Origin: Welwitschia mirabilis
Lineage: Eukaryota > Gnetophyta > Gnetopsida > Welwitschiales
DNA: 64,000 nucleotides
Direction: 5' to 3'
NCBI GenBank assembly: GCA_051453625.1
Contig: JBOZIK010000001.1
Coordinates: 162,056,084-162,120,083 of the forward strand
The notes beneath the pieces are model-generated. The model made no database searches and was not told the origin of the DNA. It saw only the letters and a list, made by a program, of their open reading frames with translations. Of the stretch, positions 47,779-59,764 are shown piece by piece. Positions within the stretch are counted from its first letter, which is position 1, and each line of letters opens with the position of its first letter. The translations under genes were made by a program, and so were the position numbers.

Positions 47779-48433
47779 TGTGAATTGGTTCTTTTCTTCT
47801 ATAAGATTTTTGTTAAGAAAATCTGATTCAAAAAAAATAAATTTGGAAGGAGGATTGAGTGCATCTGCAGACTACTTTTTCGATCCATTTTCTATGTCCA
47901 CTAATTCTTTTTTAATGTTCTTCTCTATCAATAGCCTTTATCTGTAATATTGCTTTTTAAGATTAACCATATTACAACATTCTACGAATAATAAATATTA
48001 GAAAACAAGATTAAAGACAATAGACTATCATCCTATATGTTGTGAAAACAACAGAAGAAATAACACAGAGAGAAACTAGAAAAACAGAAATAGAACAGAA
48101 ACTAAAACAAAAAATAGAAAAACTTAGAAAACAAGACTATCATCCACTTGGTAATTTAGATGACATAGGAGATAACAAAGATTAATTTTATTATAAAAAA
48201 TTAAAATATGAAAATAAAAGTTGTAGACTATTATCTTATCTATTATGAAGATTGTAGAAGGGATGATCAGTATTTTTCTACAAAAACTAAAACTAAAAAT
48301 TTGACACTAAAAAACTGCACTTAGAAAACCTATAGCTCCTAATAAAATACAATATTGTTATAGATAAATAGTCAAATAGAGGTCCAATATACTCACCCAA
48401 ATGATGACAACCCTTGTACTCCTTAATATCCTT
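47779..48433 (-). other. Athila 5' UTR with three hairpin motifs
   Basis: Between PBS and gag. Hairpin-type inverted repeats lie at about 48015-48060, 48130-48178 and 48229-48270 (ACTATCATCC... or its decayed forms). No ORF of note. Confidence 0.6.
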
Positions 48434-48450
48434 CCCTGATAATGGCACCA
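48434..48450 (-). other. PBS, decayed tRNA-Asp type
   Basis: Minus strand TGGTGCCATTATCAGGG. The Athila PBS complementary to tRNA-Asp is TGGCGCCGTTGCCGGGG; all five differences are C-to-T or G-to-A. Confidence 0.85.
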
Positions 48451-48453
48451 ATT

Positions 48454-49533
48454 TGTTGCAGTGTGTATTTGTGTAAGTGCTTAAGTTTAAAAGAATTCTA
48501 TCATTCATAAAATAAATAGATATCTCACACAATACAACACACTAGTATAAGTGGGAGTAGACCTAAAATGTCATATTCACATTAAAAATTATAAGATGAG
48601 ACTCAAATTACTCTGTAAAAGAATAATAAGAATAAAAATTAAGAGACAAATGTAAGAAAATAAATTATAATGCGAATGCAAGATGTAACTTAATCTAACA
48701 TGTAATGCAAAAATTAAATTAATACTACTTGATTTCAGCCTTAACAAAAGCTACCCTGGATAATCTATATTATCTAAGAAATTATCACTAGATCAAGTGT
48801 AACATAGACTACAAGAATTATTAAAGACACTAACATGTAAATATGAAAACAAAATAAGGTTTTTGTATTAAGAATAGTAATAACATTTGGGTTACAAAAT
48901 AGTCGAGCTTCAATGAAGGATACACATCCCTCTACCAAAGGAATGTCTTTCACTTAAGATGAATCTCCCACCCTTTAATCTCTTGTCATAAGAATTTTTG
49001 GTGCAACGAAGATGAAAAGGAGAGTCGAAGAGGAACTTATTTATAACAACTTACAACGGAAAACAACAAATAAAAAGCATGGCTAGACACACTCATTTAC
49101 AAGTAAGAAATGAATGAAATGATTAAGGGTCATTTGTCAGAGTCAGTTATATGCCAGTGTCATCATTACTATCATCTAGATAACAAAGGGGATGATAGAT
49201 CATTACAAAAGATAACTCAAAATGATGATTCAGTAGTCCATGTTAGCAACTAGTAGTGTCATTTCCCTATTTGTTGTAAGGATGATGGAGGGGATTATAA
49301 TCTTCTTAATCACTTTTTGAAGGAGAAACTTAGCATTTTTGTTAATAATCCTTCTCTAGAGCTCTGTGCATTAGAATGTACCTTTCATACATCAAATCTA
49401 GATAAGAATTGCACATTTCGAAGATTTCCTATTAAAGGTTTAAAATCCTCAGAATTGCATCTAAACCTATGTAAAAGCCCTACAAAATAACTTATAAAAC
49501 TCCATCAAATAACTATAAATTGGCAGTACAACA
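48454..49533 (-). repeat. Athila LTR, right (5')
   Basis: 1080 bp, TGTTGCAGTGTG...CAGTACAACA on the plus strand, homologous to 40163-41248. Hairpin motifs lie at about 49150-49200 and 49249-49290. Confidence 0.92.
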
Positions 49534-49538
49534 TGCAA
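49534..49538. repeat. target-site duplication, right (TGCAA)
   Basis: Perfect match to 40158-40162. Confidence 0.88.
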
Positions 49539-50229
49539 TAAAAAGATAAAATTACTACTAGATATAACTAAAAAATTATTTGTGATAAAAGATAGTTTAG
49601 ATTTAAGAATCATCTAAAGAAAGCTAATTGAAAACTAATGAGAATACTAAATTTAAAATATTTGATAGATTATATGATATCCATTATGTTAAGTAATAGG
49701 TATGAAAAAAATGCAAAAATATTACATATATCAGTGAAAGTTTACTTAAGGAAATTAAAAATTTTTTCAAACAAGTACTAAAAGATGAAATGAATTAATA
49801 GAGCATACTAAAGAAAACTGTGAATAGTAAAAAATGAAAAACTTGAGCCACATATTAATATAAATAAGGTATTTTCTTAGTAGATAGTAAAGTTCTAGGT
49901 ATAGATGGCCAATCTTTTCAAGGAGAAAAGTGGAGTTTTTAAGCACAACTAGTAAATTAGGCAAGAATAGTAATTGATCATATAAGAAAAATATTACATC
50001 CAAGAACAAGATGATCAACTAAGAAGATACAAGTGGTGTGGATTAACTATTTGAGATGAGTGATCAATTAGACAAGAGTTAATATAACATTTGATAAATG
50101 ATAAAGGTGGATTTTTAGTATTTATAAGGATCAGAGAATAAGAGTTTAGACTTAGAAATATTGAATATATGGAATAAAAAGTTAAGTACAAGACCCAATA
50201 TTAAGATATTTGCATAAGGATATAAATCT
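49539..50229. other. AT-rich flank, nothing recognised
   Basis: Should continue the pre-insertion sequence of 37912-40157. Possibly the 3' non-coding end of the minus-strand copia to its right, but I see no LTR boundary. Confidence 0.4.
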
Positions 50230-51480
50230 GTCTCAAGAGAAAAGCTAGTAAAATTATCTATAAGTTGTTAGTCATGATACACACTTTAAATGAATATCCT
50301 TAATTTTCAAATGATTTATAATGAATTAGTATTGAACATTAAGATGTTTTATTTAGAAGTGGAGCACAGAATTCTCAGACATGTTAATGATATAAGAGTT
50401 ATCACAAAGGATAAATGTATCAAACTCATAAATATCTAAATCTTTTAACATATAATAAATCCATAGAACTTAAGTGATACAACTCTCAATAGCTATATAA
50501 TCATCTTTTACTATATAAAGGGAAATAGAAATTTTCTTTTTATTAACCCAACTTATAATACATAGCCCTAAAGAGCAATAATGATCACTAGTNNNNNNNN
50601 NNNNNNNNNNNNNNNNNNNNNNNNNNNNNNNNNNNNNNNNNNNNNNTGTTAGCTAGAGTCTCTATAAAATGAAATTTTATAGCCTAACCTAGAAATCAGA
50701 TATCTTAAATCCACTTAATATCCTTTAAGTGGGATTCTTTTTGTTTTATTTGATACCTAACATATGGTTTCATAGCAAAGATAATATCTTTACCACTTGT
50801 AGTAAGATAGAGAAGGCTTCTAAGCATTCTCTAATGTAGCATAATATTAATGACCCTTTCATTCTCATTAACATCAATTTTTCATTTTTCTACATTAGTA
50901 TTGAGATTAATTTGCTATGCTTTATGTCAAATTTCTTTACTTATCCACTTACAAACTTGTATTGTAATGAAAAAAATGTCATTCTTTAATTGTCAAATCT
51001 ATAAATTAAGAAACATTTATAGCTCATTCAGATGTTACATCTTAAAGTGATTTATTATTATTTTTATAAAGTCATATAAAAATTGTCTAAAGAAAAACTA
51101 AAATAATACCATTAGTATAAATTTAAACTAAATGAAAATCTAATTTAAATATCTTAATAAATAATGTTTTATCCATCTTACCTCAATTAAACTCATGCTT
51201 AAAACAAATAAAAGTAATTTTTTCATACCATGCCTAGGGATCTTGCTTTAACCCATATAAACTCTAGATTATTCTACATACACTAATTCATCTAATGTGT
51301 AATTTAAAGAAAACATTCTTACATTGATTTGATAAATTTTAAAATTACAAATACAAGATAATAAAAGAAAAATTATAATGAATTATAATCTAGATACTAG
51401 GGTAAATATTTTTTTAAATTCTATGCCTTCCATCTAAAAGTAACCTTGAGCTATCAACCTTACTCTTTTTGTTACTAGTT
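50230..51480 (-). pseudogene. copia RT and RNase H of a third family
   Basis: The minus strand reads the RNase H end at 50270-50560 (CITQVLWIYYMLKDL, FILCDNSYIINMSENSVLH, then IKHLNVQY), matching the copia pattern CDNTSAINISKNPVLHSRTKHI. RT side: LLYLTTSGKDIIFAMKPYVR and YQIKxKESHLKDIK at 50740-50830, and VYGLKQDPWYG near 51230-51270 (family ALYGLKQAPRAWY). A 54-N gap lies at 50593-50646. Many stops. The sequence differs from the array family, so it is a separate lineage. Confidence 0.72.
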
Positions 51481-52720
51481 CATTTAATTTTTTCTTAATA
51501 AATAGCTTTGTTCTAATTATATTATTCTCTTTAATTCTAGAAATAAGCTCCTAAAATTTATTTTTTTAATTAGAATTCACCTAGTTCTCACTATTTTTGG
51601 CTTTAGGAAAGTTAATGGATTCTAAATTAAAGGTAAAACATCCATTATGACATAGTAATCTTCTATTCTTTACTTTACCAAAAACATCACCTATAAAAAA
51701 GTCGATTCTAAATTAAAATATCTCTAAGCATAATAATGTTCATAAGTTATGGTTGAAAGGAGATGTGGTTGATTACTTAGGTAAGAAAGGAGGACTAAAG
51801 GGCATATACATTGAATTTTGAATGTTGGATTTTATTCCTTTATAGATCATCGCCACTCCTCCATATTCTTCTTTAGAATTGTTTCCTTCTTTTTTAATAA
51901 TATTTAGGTGCATCCATTATTTTACCCTATTAGAGATTAAGTTGAGCACTTAATAGGATTTATCATGTCTGAGTACTCATAAAATGTGCCTTCTACTAAT
52001 TTAGAATTAAATTCTTTAATGGTTTATACATCCTTAAATATGTATCATTTACTCTTAAAAATATTAGATTATACCACATTAGGTCTTTTCTCTTTTTTAT
52101 AATTCATGGGAGTCTTGGTCATTCTTAATCTAGAAAAGACATAGTTGAAAAAGTAACATATAGTTTTAAATTCTTTATGTAAAAATATCTTATCTCTCTT
52201 TTTCTAGAAAAATTTTTCTACTTATTTGTTAATGCACTCTACTCTTTTTGCCTATGAAACTATTTCTTTGGTATCTATAGGAGTTAAAGCTTATGAACTA
52301 CATCCTTTTTTTTAATACTAGAATTTAAATATTTCATTCTTAAGTCAACCATCATGATCACTTATTATTTTCTTTATGTTGTAAATATTTTTATTTTCTA
52401 GTCTCTTCCGTAACACTTCAAATTTATGAAAGGCCTCATTTTTGTAGCTATGAAATAAAATTCATGTAAATATAAAATTATCATTATTATCACTAAGACA
52501 TACTTTATTCTAGTAAGACTTACAATAGGGGCTAGTTATACAAAGTCTAGATGAAGAAAGTATAAAGTCCTTTAGAAATATATTTAATCAATCTTTGTAA
52601 AACTTGTAGATTTGACATATTTATAATTCTAGTTTATCATTTTTTGGAATAGCTTTATCTAGGTAACGTTTTACAATGTTATAAAGTTTTTTATAATTAC
52701 CATTATCTAAATTTCTATGT
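51481..52720 (-). pseudogene. copia integrase of the third family
   Basis: The minus strand at about 52320-52390 reads KKIISDHDG, a stop, LKNEIFKF, the family IRSDHGGEFxNxxFxxF with the catalytic Asp kept. Near 52235-52275 there is a decayed version of the QNGVAERKNRTL motif. The rest is eroded. Confidence 0.55.
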
Positions 52721-53120
52721 TTAAGTTTTACTAGAGGATATAGAGGATAAGTATTTATTACCTAATACTTTCCTAATTGAGTATACATTTTTATCTCTAT
52801 TATTAGAAAGGATTACTTTATGATGTTTATCTAATACATGATAATTGAATACACTAAATAAAATGTATATACTTTTATCACATGCTTTGATAATGTTAAG
52901 AAAGTGATAATTCAGCCCATTTACATATAGTATCTTGTAAAAATTAGGGAAATCCTTACCTTTATTGATTTCAATTTCTTCCACTAGCACTTTACCATTA
53001 TTCCTAAATGTAACAGTATCTCCATCATAAACATGAATAAATGTGATGGAGATACTATTACATTTAATAGTATTCCCTATCATATGCCTTAAACATCTGC
53101 TATTAAAATACTAGTGAATA
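52721..53120 (-). pseudogene. copia protease and GAG-pre-integrase of the third family
   Basis: An open 120-codon stretch (52721-53083) reads HVYDGDTVTFRNNGKVLVEE, FPNFYKILYVNGLNYHFLNI, and HKVILSNNRDKNVYSI, the copia block between protease and integrase. The protease catalytic word just upstream (about 53085-53115) is YFNSRCLRHMIGN, where the family has WYLDSGCSRHMTGN: both Asp and Gly are lost. Confidence 0.72.
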
Positions 53121-53667
53121 TAATTAGTAGCAAATAAGGTTATATGAATTAATAGAATTTAATATGATCTACTATTACTCCATCCAATATTAAAGTTTGG
53201 TTGCTTTTAAATAAATTAAAATTTAGGTAGACTACCAGATCCTAGGGCATTATCATTGGTTGGAATTAGGATATCAACTAAATCCATATCACAATTTGTA
53301 TCAACTAAACTAATTGTTGGAATATGTAAGGCTCTACATTCCCTAATAGCAGTAGATTATTTTTGTTGATTAACAATTATTACAATATCGGGTAGCTTCT
53401 TCATATACAAAATTCTCTTTAAATATTGGTATAGAAGCTCTAATTATTTTTCAATTAATGCAATTTCTTTTTTTGTTTTAAAAAAATACTACTAAAATTA
53501 AAACTTATTTTATTATTATTAGATTTATTGTAAAGTAAAAAATAAGATATCCCTTATTATTTTTAACAAATTCAATGTTAGATAAGTAGTGTTAAACATC
53601 ATCTAATTTTTAACTTTTTATGAGAGAAACTTTACCATTAAAAATGGATGAATATTTACTTCAAGAA
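53121..53667. other. eroded copia upstream sequence
   Basis: On the minus strand a few gag-like short frames; nothing certain. It ends where the Athila LTR begins. Confidence 0.4.
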
Positions 53668-54701
53668 TGTTACAAATCCAAATTGATCTATTTTGTACAC
53701 TTTTTAAGTACATTTTCAGATCCTATTGATAATTTTTTTAAGGATTTATGCAATTTGTACAAACCTTTTGTACAAGTCAAAATATGCAATAATTTCCAAC
53801 ACAAGAAGCTATTTTTGCATGATGATGGACCAAAGCAATTTGATTATCATAGTATGATCATCATTTATCTCATAAGAATGACACAAGGGAGAATAGTATG
53901 GTTGTTCACTATGTTGTGGGGATAACAAACAGGATGATAGTTAGCATAATTAACATGTGCCAAGCAGCGGTTGACATATGCAGTGATCATCCTCTATGTC
54001 ATGGGAATAACATGATGGACAATAGTTAAAATAACTTATAAAGTTAACTCACATCTATTCATTTCACACCTATTATCCACCTTTAAATAGACCCTTGTGA
54101 ATCCTATTTAAAATCATCTTTTTTAATCTACATTTTTGTGATGATTGGAAATTGTTGAAGGCAAGGAAATCCATTCTACTTATAAAAAGGACTACCTTGG
54201 TCTTAGGCAGAGAATATTTCATTGAGGAGTTGTTGTTGTAAGTAGATGTACTTTAATTTTATAAATAAAATTATTAATTTAATTGAAACTATTTTTAAAT
54301 GCTTTATTATTCTTCCTTATAGCTTATCTTAACTGTAATTTAAGTGACATGAATTCATAATTGAAATAGGTTATACAGTGATAGTACATTGGAGATTTAG
54401 TTAATTAGTTACATTAGAAGAGCATCCATTATACATTATATTACATTTAATTTAATTTCATTCCATTGCATTGCATTTTATTTAATTTTAATTCCTATGA
54501 AAAAAAGTCCAAAAACATATTATTCTTCTTTTGTAAAATAAATTTTCCAAATTCTCTTTTGCAAGTCTTCTTTAAGTGTATGACATTTGGGTTGATCCCA
54601 CTATACAAATGTGTATTATAGGCAATTAGATTAATATCTTTTTAGGTGTTGCATGTTAAATCTAAATATTGGACTTAAGGGCACAAATACACATCACAAC
54701 A
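53668..54701 (+). repeat. Athila-type 5' LTR, plus strand
   Basis: Starts TGTTACAAATCCAAATTGAT, like the LTR at 36669, and ends CACAACA directly before a tRNA-Asp-type PBS. About 1.03 kb. Three hairpin motifs lie at about 53848-53890, 53906-53940 and 53983-54030. A 101-codon frame (53620-53925) is chance. The left boundary is less certain than the right. Confidence 0.68.
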
Positions 54702-54704
54702 TTT

Positions 54705-54721
54705 TGGCATCATTGCTAGGG
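54705..54721 (+). other. PBS, decayed tRNA-Asp type
   Basis: TGGCATCATTGCTAGGG against TGGCGCCGTTGCCGGGG. It follows the LTR end at a 3-nt spacing. Confidence 0.8.
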
Positions 54722-55475
54722 AAGACTTCAAGATAAAAATAAGATTGTTATTACTTAAGTAAGTATTTAGAATTTATTTCAAATTATTTATTTGAGTAGT
54801 GTTATATTTTATCTTCTTGAATCTACTTACACTTGTTTGATTACCTTTTGGCCTACAAGTAATTGTTTTATTATTAATTTGGAGTGTACTTTAATTTTAT
54901 TTCTTACTAATTGAAATTTTTGTTTCTTTTAATTTTTCTTTCTTTACTTTCAAGTGCAATTTTAATTTAAAGGGTTTATATTTCAATTTAGTAATTTATT
55001 AGGTCTATCCCTTTCACTTCATGTGATCTTGGAGATTACCACATTGATTAGTATTTTTCAACAAACTTGACCTATACTTTGTGCTTTGTGCAATTTAAGT
55101 GATTGTCATATTCATTTAGTATATCCTACTCCTTGAACCTTTGAGTGATCTTGGACATTGATGCTGCTTGAATGTAAAAAGTTTGCTTAACATAATTTGA
55201 TCTTATAAGATAATGATAAATATTAGTAATGGTAAATACACTTATTGAAGATGTTTCCTTGATGAGGCAATCAAAGAAGGTTTGACGGACTTTAATTCAA
55301 GAACTTAATATAAGAAAGAATAATTTATTTCTTTAATTAAGAAATATGATTATTTTAGATTTACTATTTCTTGTTTTCATACTTCAAAATCCTTGAAAAT
55401 TTTTAAAAATAAACCAAGTTCTACTAAAAATCGTACCTTTTATCTTTTACTTAATCATCCTAATACTCTTATTCT
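54722..55475 (+). other. Athila 5' leader
   Basis: Non-coding region between PBS and gag, AT-rich, with no further motif recognised. Confidence 0.6.
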
Positions 55476-56918
55476 ATGACGTCTAACACATCTTCACTTA
55501 TAATATTAGTATCCTCTAATTTAAATATTACTTTAAAGGATATGTTAGCTAAGAAAAAGAGGAAACTTCAAAACCTGTTTGACCTACTCCTTGGAGATGA
55601 CATAAAGTTAAAGAACTTGAATGCCTATCCTACCTTTGCTGGATAACCTAATGAAGACCCATTCCAACACATAGCTAAGATTGAACAACTCATTCTTACA
55701 TTAGGAAATGGTAAAAATAAAATTTTAGATAGAACCTACATGATAATATTTCCATTTACCTTAAAAGAAAAAGCAAAAAATTGGCTTAAAACCATTTCAC
55801 ATAAAAGTCTTAAGTTATAAAATCGAATACAAGAAGTCTTTATTAAATGATTCATGAATGAGACAGTTATGAGGATTTAAAAAAAAATAGGTAATTAATT
55901 TTTAGTAATACCTTTATAAACATTACTCCTCAATGTGTGAAAGATTTTTAATAGCCATGTCCTTCAACTTAGTGAATGAGTTTTCAAAAGAAGAACTTAT
56001 TAGTCACTTCTATAGTGGATTGAATAGTCAAATCAAACAAATGATAGATTTTTCATATGATGGAAATTTACTTAATTTAAACTTATATGATTCTTAAAAC
56101 TTATTAGAATAGCTTATAGAAAGATATCAAAATTGGCCAAAAACTACATATAAAGACACTAAAACTATAGATGAAATGCTTAGAGATTAAAAAAAATACA
56201 ATATGAGGAATAACAACCAAAGGTTAAAACTCTATTCAATGATATTACTAGTACATTGGAGAGTTACACAAAATCTTTAATTAATACAAAATTACTAAAT
56301 CAACTCAATAATTATGAAATATGTGATAAAAAATCTCACTTTACTAAGGAATATCCTGCTTTACCAACCTGTAGAGAGGTCATATTCAGCAAAGTTTATG
56401 CATTCAATCAAAGGCCAAATAACTTTGGAGGCAACCAATAATATCCACCACAAAATAATTAACATTTTTAAAATCCTCATTTGATAATAAATATAGAAGT
56501 CATAACTCTTACCCTAATTTTTTCCAGCTACAACATAAATAACTCCTATAGAGAAATGATGGAAGAACTTAAAAAAATATAAGATACCACTAATGATATT
56601 TTAGAAAATTAAAATAAAATCTTAGAAACTTTGATTAGCCTCCTTTAGCAAAACATGCTAGGAAATAAATGTCCATAAGAATCACTTGCTACCCAAACTA
56701 TTTCAAATCCAAATGATATAAAGAAATATTGGAAAGTAGTTACATAAAGTGAACATCATACTACCGCCCATGATGACCCCTTACCTTCTTTCCATAAAGA
56801 CAAGGAAGTACAACAAGGATATAATGTTGAAATTTTTGATCAACCAAACCTTCCTCCTACTCTCAACTTTAAATCCAATAATAATAACCAATATCTAAAT
56901 AAGAATACTATTACATTC
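55476..56918 (+). pseudogene. Athila gag, truncated at its 3' side
   Basis: Starts at the Met at 55476 (MTSNTSS...NITLKDMLAKKKRKLQN). Then LGDDIKLKNLNAYPTFAG, a stop, PNEDPFQHIAKIEQLILTLG, IIFPFTLKEKAKNWL and VNEFSKEELISHFYSGLNSQ. The zinc knuckle at about 56310-56360 reads YEICDKKSHFTKEYPALPTC: the first and last Cys ligands are Tyr. Stops are frequent. The 3' part (to about 56918) has the linker before protease but no protease; unrelated sequence follows. Confidence 0.8.
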
Positions 56919-57189
56919 ATATTTTTACTTTTTTATAAAACTTGTAGGTTTATGTTTAATGAAATATTTTAAAACTTTAAATTACTTGAAATCCCAATTG
57001 TGGTAATTGTTATGTTCTTGAAATGCAATATTATTGAGTTGTAATATGAGTACCTTTTAATTAAATATTTGGACCCAATTTTTTAATATGCTCTTATGGT
57101 GAAAGTAATATCTTTTATTTATTTATGCAATTAAAAGTAAATGCTAAATTAAATGTTTACTGTGAATCATGTTATTTATTCCTTTTTCT
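56919..57189. other. short unrecognised AT-rich stretch
   Basis: No feature recognised between the truncated Athila copy and the duplicated chromovirus LTR border. Confidence 0.4.
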
Positions 57190-57391
57190 CATTATTAAAT
57201 GTAAAGCATTATCTTGATTGTATTATTAAAAGCACCTGGTGACTAAGCAATCATGTATGAGATATTATGTAACCCCTCTCCTAACTTTCTCATTATTAAA
57301 TGTAAAGTATTATCTTGATTGTATTATTAAAAGCACCTGGTGACTAAGCAATCATGTATGAGATATTATGTAACCCCTCTCTTAACCACCC
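57190..57391. repeat. 101-bp tandem duplication spanning the LTR border
   Basis: 57190-57290 and 57291-57391 are nearly identical, and each ends with GATATTATGTAACCCCTCTC. The second TG (57369) or the first (57268) is the LTR start. Confidence 0.93.
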
Positions 57392-57604
57392 TCATTCATG
57401 ATGTTTTGTCTCTACATGCATGGAATCTTTGCCAACTTTCATTTTGTTCTCATATTTTTATAACTCTTCATATTCCACCAAATATTAATTATAACTAGGA
57501 CTCTCCTCTTTCTTTTTCCTTATTTTTATTTTTTGTAGAACCTTTTTCGTACAAAGTCTTGAAGCCAGAAAAGCCATGAAGACTAGCAAGATCTTGAGTT
57601 CTTC

Positions 57605-58250
57605 TTAAAAATAGTTATGTTTTTATACTTTTGTGCTTCTTTATTAGTACTTTCTTATGCATTTTATATTGAGATTATCATGTTTATTATATAGTTTTAT
57701 ACTTTTATGATTCTTTGTTAGTCCTTTCTTATGCATTTTGTATTAAGATTCTTATGTCTGTGTATGGTTCCTTGGTTTGTGCCTCCTTAATAGTCCTTTC
57801 TTATACAATGTGTATTGAAGTTATTATGTTTATGTATGGTTCCTTATTTTGTACTTCTTTAATGATCCTTTCTTATGCATTCTGTATTAAAGTTATCATG
57901 TTTATGTATGGTTCTTTACTTTGTGCTTCCTTGATGATCCTTTATTATGCATTTTGTATTGAAGTTATCATGTTTATGTATGGTTCCTTACTTTGTACTT
58001 TATTAATGATCCCTTCTTATGCATTATGTATTAAAGTTATCATGTTTATATATGGTTCCTCATTGTGTGCTTCCTTAATGGTCCTTTCTTATGCATTCTA
58101 TATTGAAGTTGTCATGTTTATGTATGGTTCTTTACTTTGTGCTTTCTTATTGATACTTTCTTATGAAATTTGTATTGAATTTATCATGTTTGTATATAGT
58201 TTTATTTTCTTAACTTTTCTTGATGGCCTCTCCTATTCATTTTTTAATTA
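57605..58250 (+). repeat. 72-bp tandem repeats, about 9 copies
   Basis: The word TGTATGGTTCCTTA/G...CTTTCTTATGCAT recurs every 72 bp (for example 57761 and 57833). Since 72 is a multiple of 3 and the unit has no stop in one frame, a 178-codon ORF (57715-58251) arises, with a 24-residue unit rich in Leu, Ile, Phe and Cys. I regard it as a by-product of the repeat, not a gene. Confidence 0.9.
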
Positions 58251-58476
58251 AAATTGATGTGTATGTAATTCTTGTAAGTTGGTTATGTTGCTTGTATAAA
58301 AGAAACTATGTGTTGAATCATATTTTATCTTCATGTATCTTTCTTCGATATCTTGAAGTTACCTTTGGTATGAGATGAAAACTTATGATGACATCCATTG
58401 TACTCATCTTATAATCTATTATGTCTTATCTAAGCTTCATGATATCATATTGTTGAACTTATGGTTATGGATTTTC

Positions 58477-58655
58477 CACAGATCGTTGAAGGAGGTAATG
58501 GACTTCACAGATCGTCGAAGGATGCAGTGGACTTCATAAATTGCCACTTCATAAATTGCCAAATGTGGCAGTAAGGATATTATATTACCACAGATTACCA
58601 AATGAAGTAGTGGGATTCATAGATCACTAAATGAGGTAGTGAAGTTAATAATGAT
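58477..58655 (+). repeat. 29-bp repeats, first block
   Basis: Copies of CACAGATCGnnGAAnGAGG plus CAGTGGACTT, at 58477 and 58506 and further decayed copies to the gap. Confidence 0.85.
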
Positions 58656-58755
58656 NNNNNNNNNNNNNNNNNNNNNNNNNNNNNNNNNNNNNNNNNNNNN
58701 NNNNNNNNNNNNNNNNNNNNNNNNNNNNNNNNNNNNNNNNNNNNNNNNNNNNNNN
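58656..58755. other. assembly gap
   Basis: 100 N between the two halves of the chromovirus LTR. Confidence 0.95.
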
Positions 58756-58809
58756 TAGAGCCAAAAAAGCCTTGAAGATAGCAAAGATCTCGAGTTCTTA
58801 TTAATAATC

Positions 58810-58990
58810 GGTATGGATCCTTTACTTTCGTGCTTTCTTGTTGGTCCTTTTTAATGCAATCTATATTAATATTATCATTTCTATTATGTGGTTATTTACA
58901 TTAATGCTTTCTTGTTGGTTCTTTCTTATGCAATATGTATTAAAATTATCATGCTGTGTATTATTTAATTGTATATTCTTGATGATCCTC
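58810..58990 (+). repeat. 72-bp repeats, second short block
   Basis: Two to three decayed copies (GTGCTTTCTTGTTGGTCCTT and so on) in the second half of the LTR. Confidence 0.75.
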
Positions 58991-59263
58991 TTGTATTCAT
59001 TTGTTGAAATCAATGCATGTGAATTTCCTGCAAATCGGTTACATTGCTTAAATAAGAAAAACCCTGAGTTGAACATATTTTATCTTCATATACCATTCCT
59101 TGATATTTTGGAATTATTTTCCTACTTAAGATGTAAACTCATGATTAAATCCATCATACTCATCTTGTAATCTATTTTGAAGTCTTGTTGAGGTGTTATG
59201 TCGTGATTAATCTTCTCCTAGATTCATAATATCATCTTGTTAAACTTATGGTTATGGATTTTC

Positions 59264-59600
59264 CACAAATCGCCAAATGAGGTAGTGGACTTCACAGATT
59301 GTAGAATGAGGCAGTGAAGAGAGAATCCTATAGATCTCTGAACAAGGCAGTGGGGATATTATATTACCACAAATCACCGAATGAGGCAGTGGGCTTCACC
59401 GATCATCGAACGAGGCAGTGAAGTTAATGATGATTGGGATTTTATATATGTATATATATGAGTATCACAGATCGCCAAATGAGGTAGTGGGCTTTACAGA
59501 TTGCTGAATGAGGCAGTGAAGTTAAATAGTATATGAGAATCACAGATCGCCAAATGAAGTAGTGGGCTTCATAGATAGCTGAACGAGGCAGTGAAGTTAC
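59264..59600 (+). repeat. 29-bp paired repeats, second block
   Basis: At least ten copies in pairs: CACAGATCGCCAAATGAGG with AGTGGGCTT, then ACAGATTGCTGAATGAGG with CAGTGAAGTT. The pairs are separated by AT-rich spacers, one of which contains TATATATGTATATATATG. Confidence 0.9.
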
Positions 59601-59764
59601 TGATGATTAATATTATATATATTATATTTGATATTCTCATTCATAATCATGAGTTCATTAATCATGTATGTCTTGAATTTCTTGAAAGTCTTGACTTTTT
59701 CTTGTTGTCTTGATCCTTGAAGTATCTTGCCAAATACCTATTCTTGCCTAGGTCATACTGGGAG

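Larger units (their letters stand above)
40163..49533 (-). mobile_element. complete Athila-family element lacking RT and integrase core
   Basis: A 9.37-kb element with both LTRs (40163-41248, 48454-49533), TG...CA ends, a 5-bp TSD (TGCAA) and a PBS next to the right LTR, so it reads on the minus strand. Element order: LTR, PBS, 5' UTR, gag (47778 to about 46230), protease (46088-45891), a stretch of about 0.8 kb with no RT motif, integrase tail (about 44860-44800), three 1-kb repeats, LTR. The intact outer structure with TSD shows that it inserted as one unit. RT, RNase H and the integrase core were either absent at insertion, mobilised in trans by an Athila relative, or deleted later. Confidence 0.88.

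Noticed and set aside
57715-58251. A 178-codon hydrophobic protein gene
   Set aside because: Frame arises from the 72-bp LTR repeat; no start context, homology or family known to me. Kept only as an observation.
58477-59600. Regular 29-bp repeats resembling a CRISPR array
   Set aside because: Direct tandem copies without unique spacers of constant length, inside a plant LTR; no cas genes.
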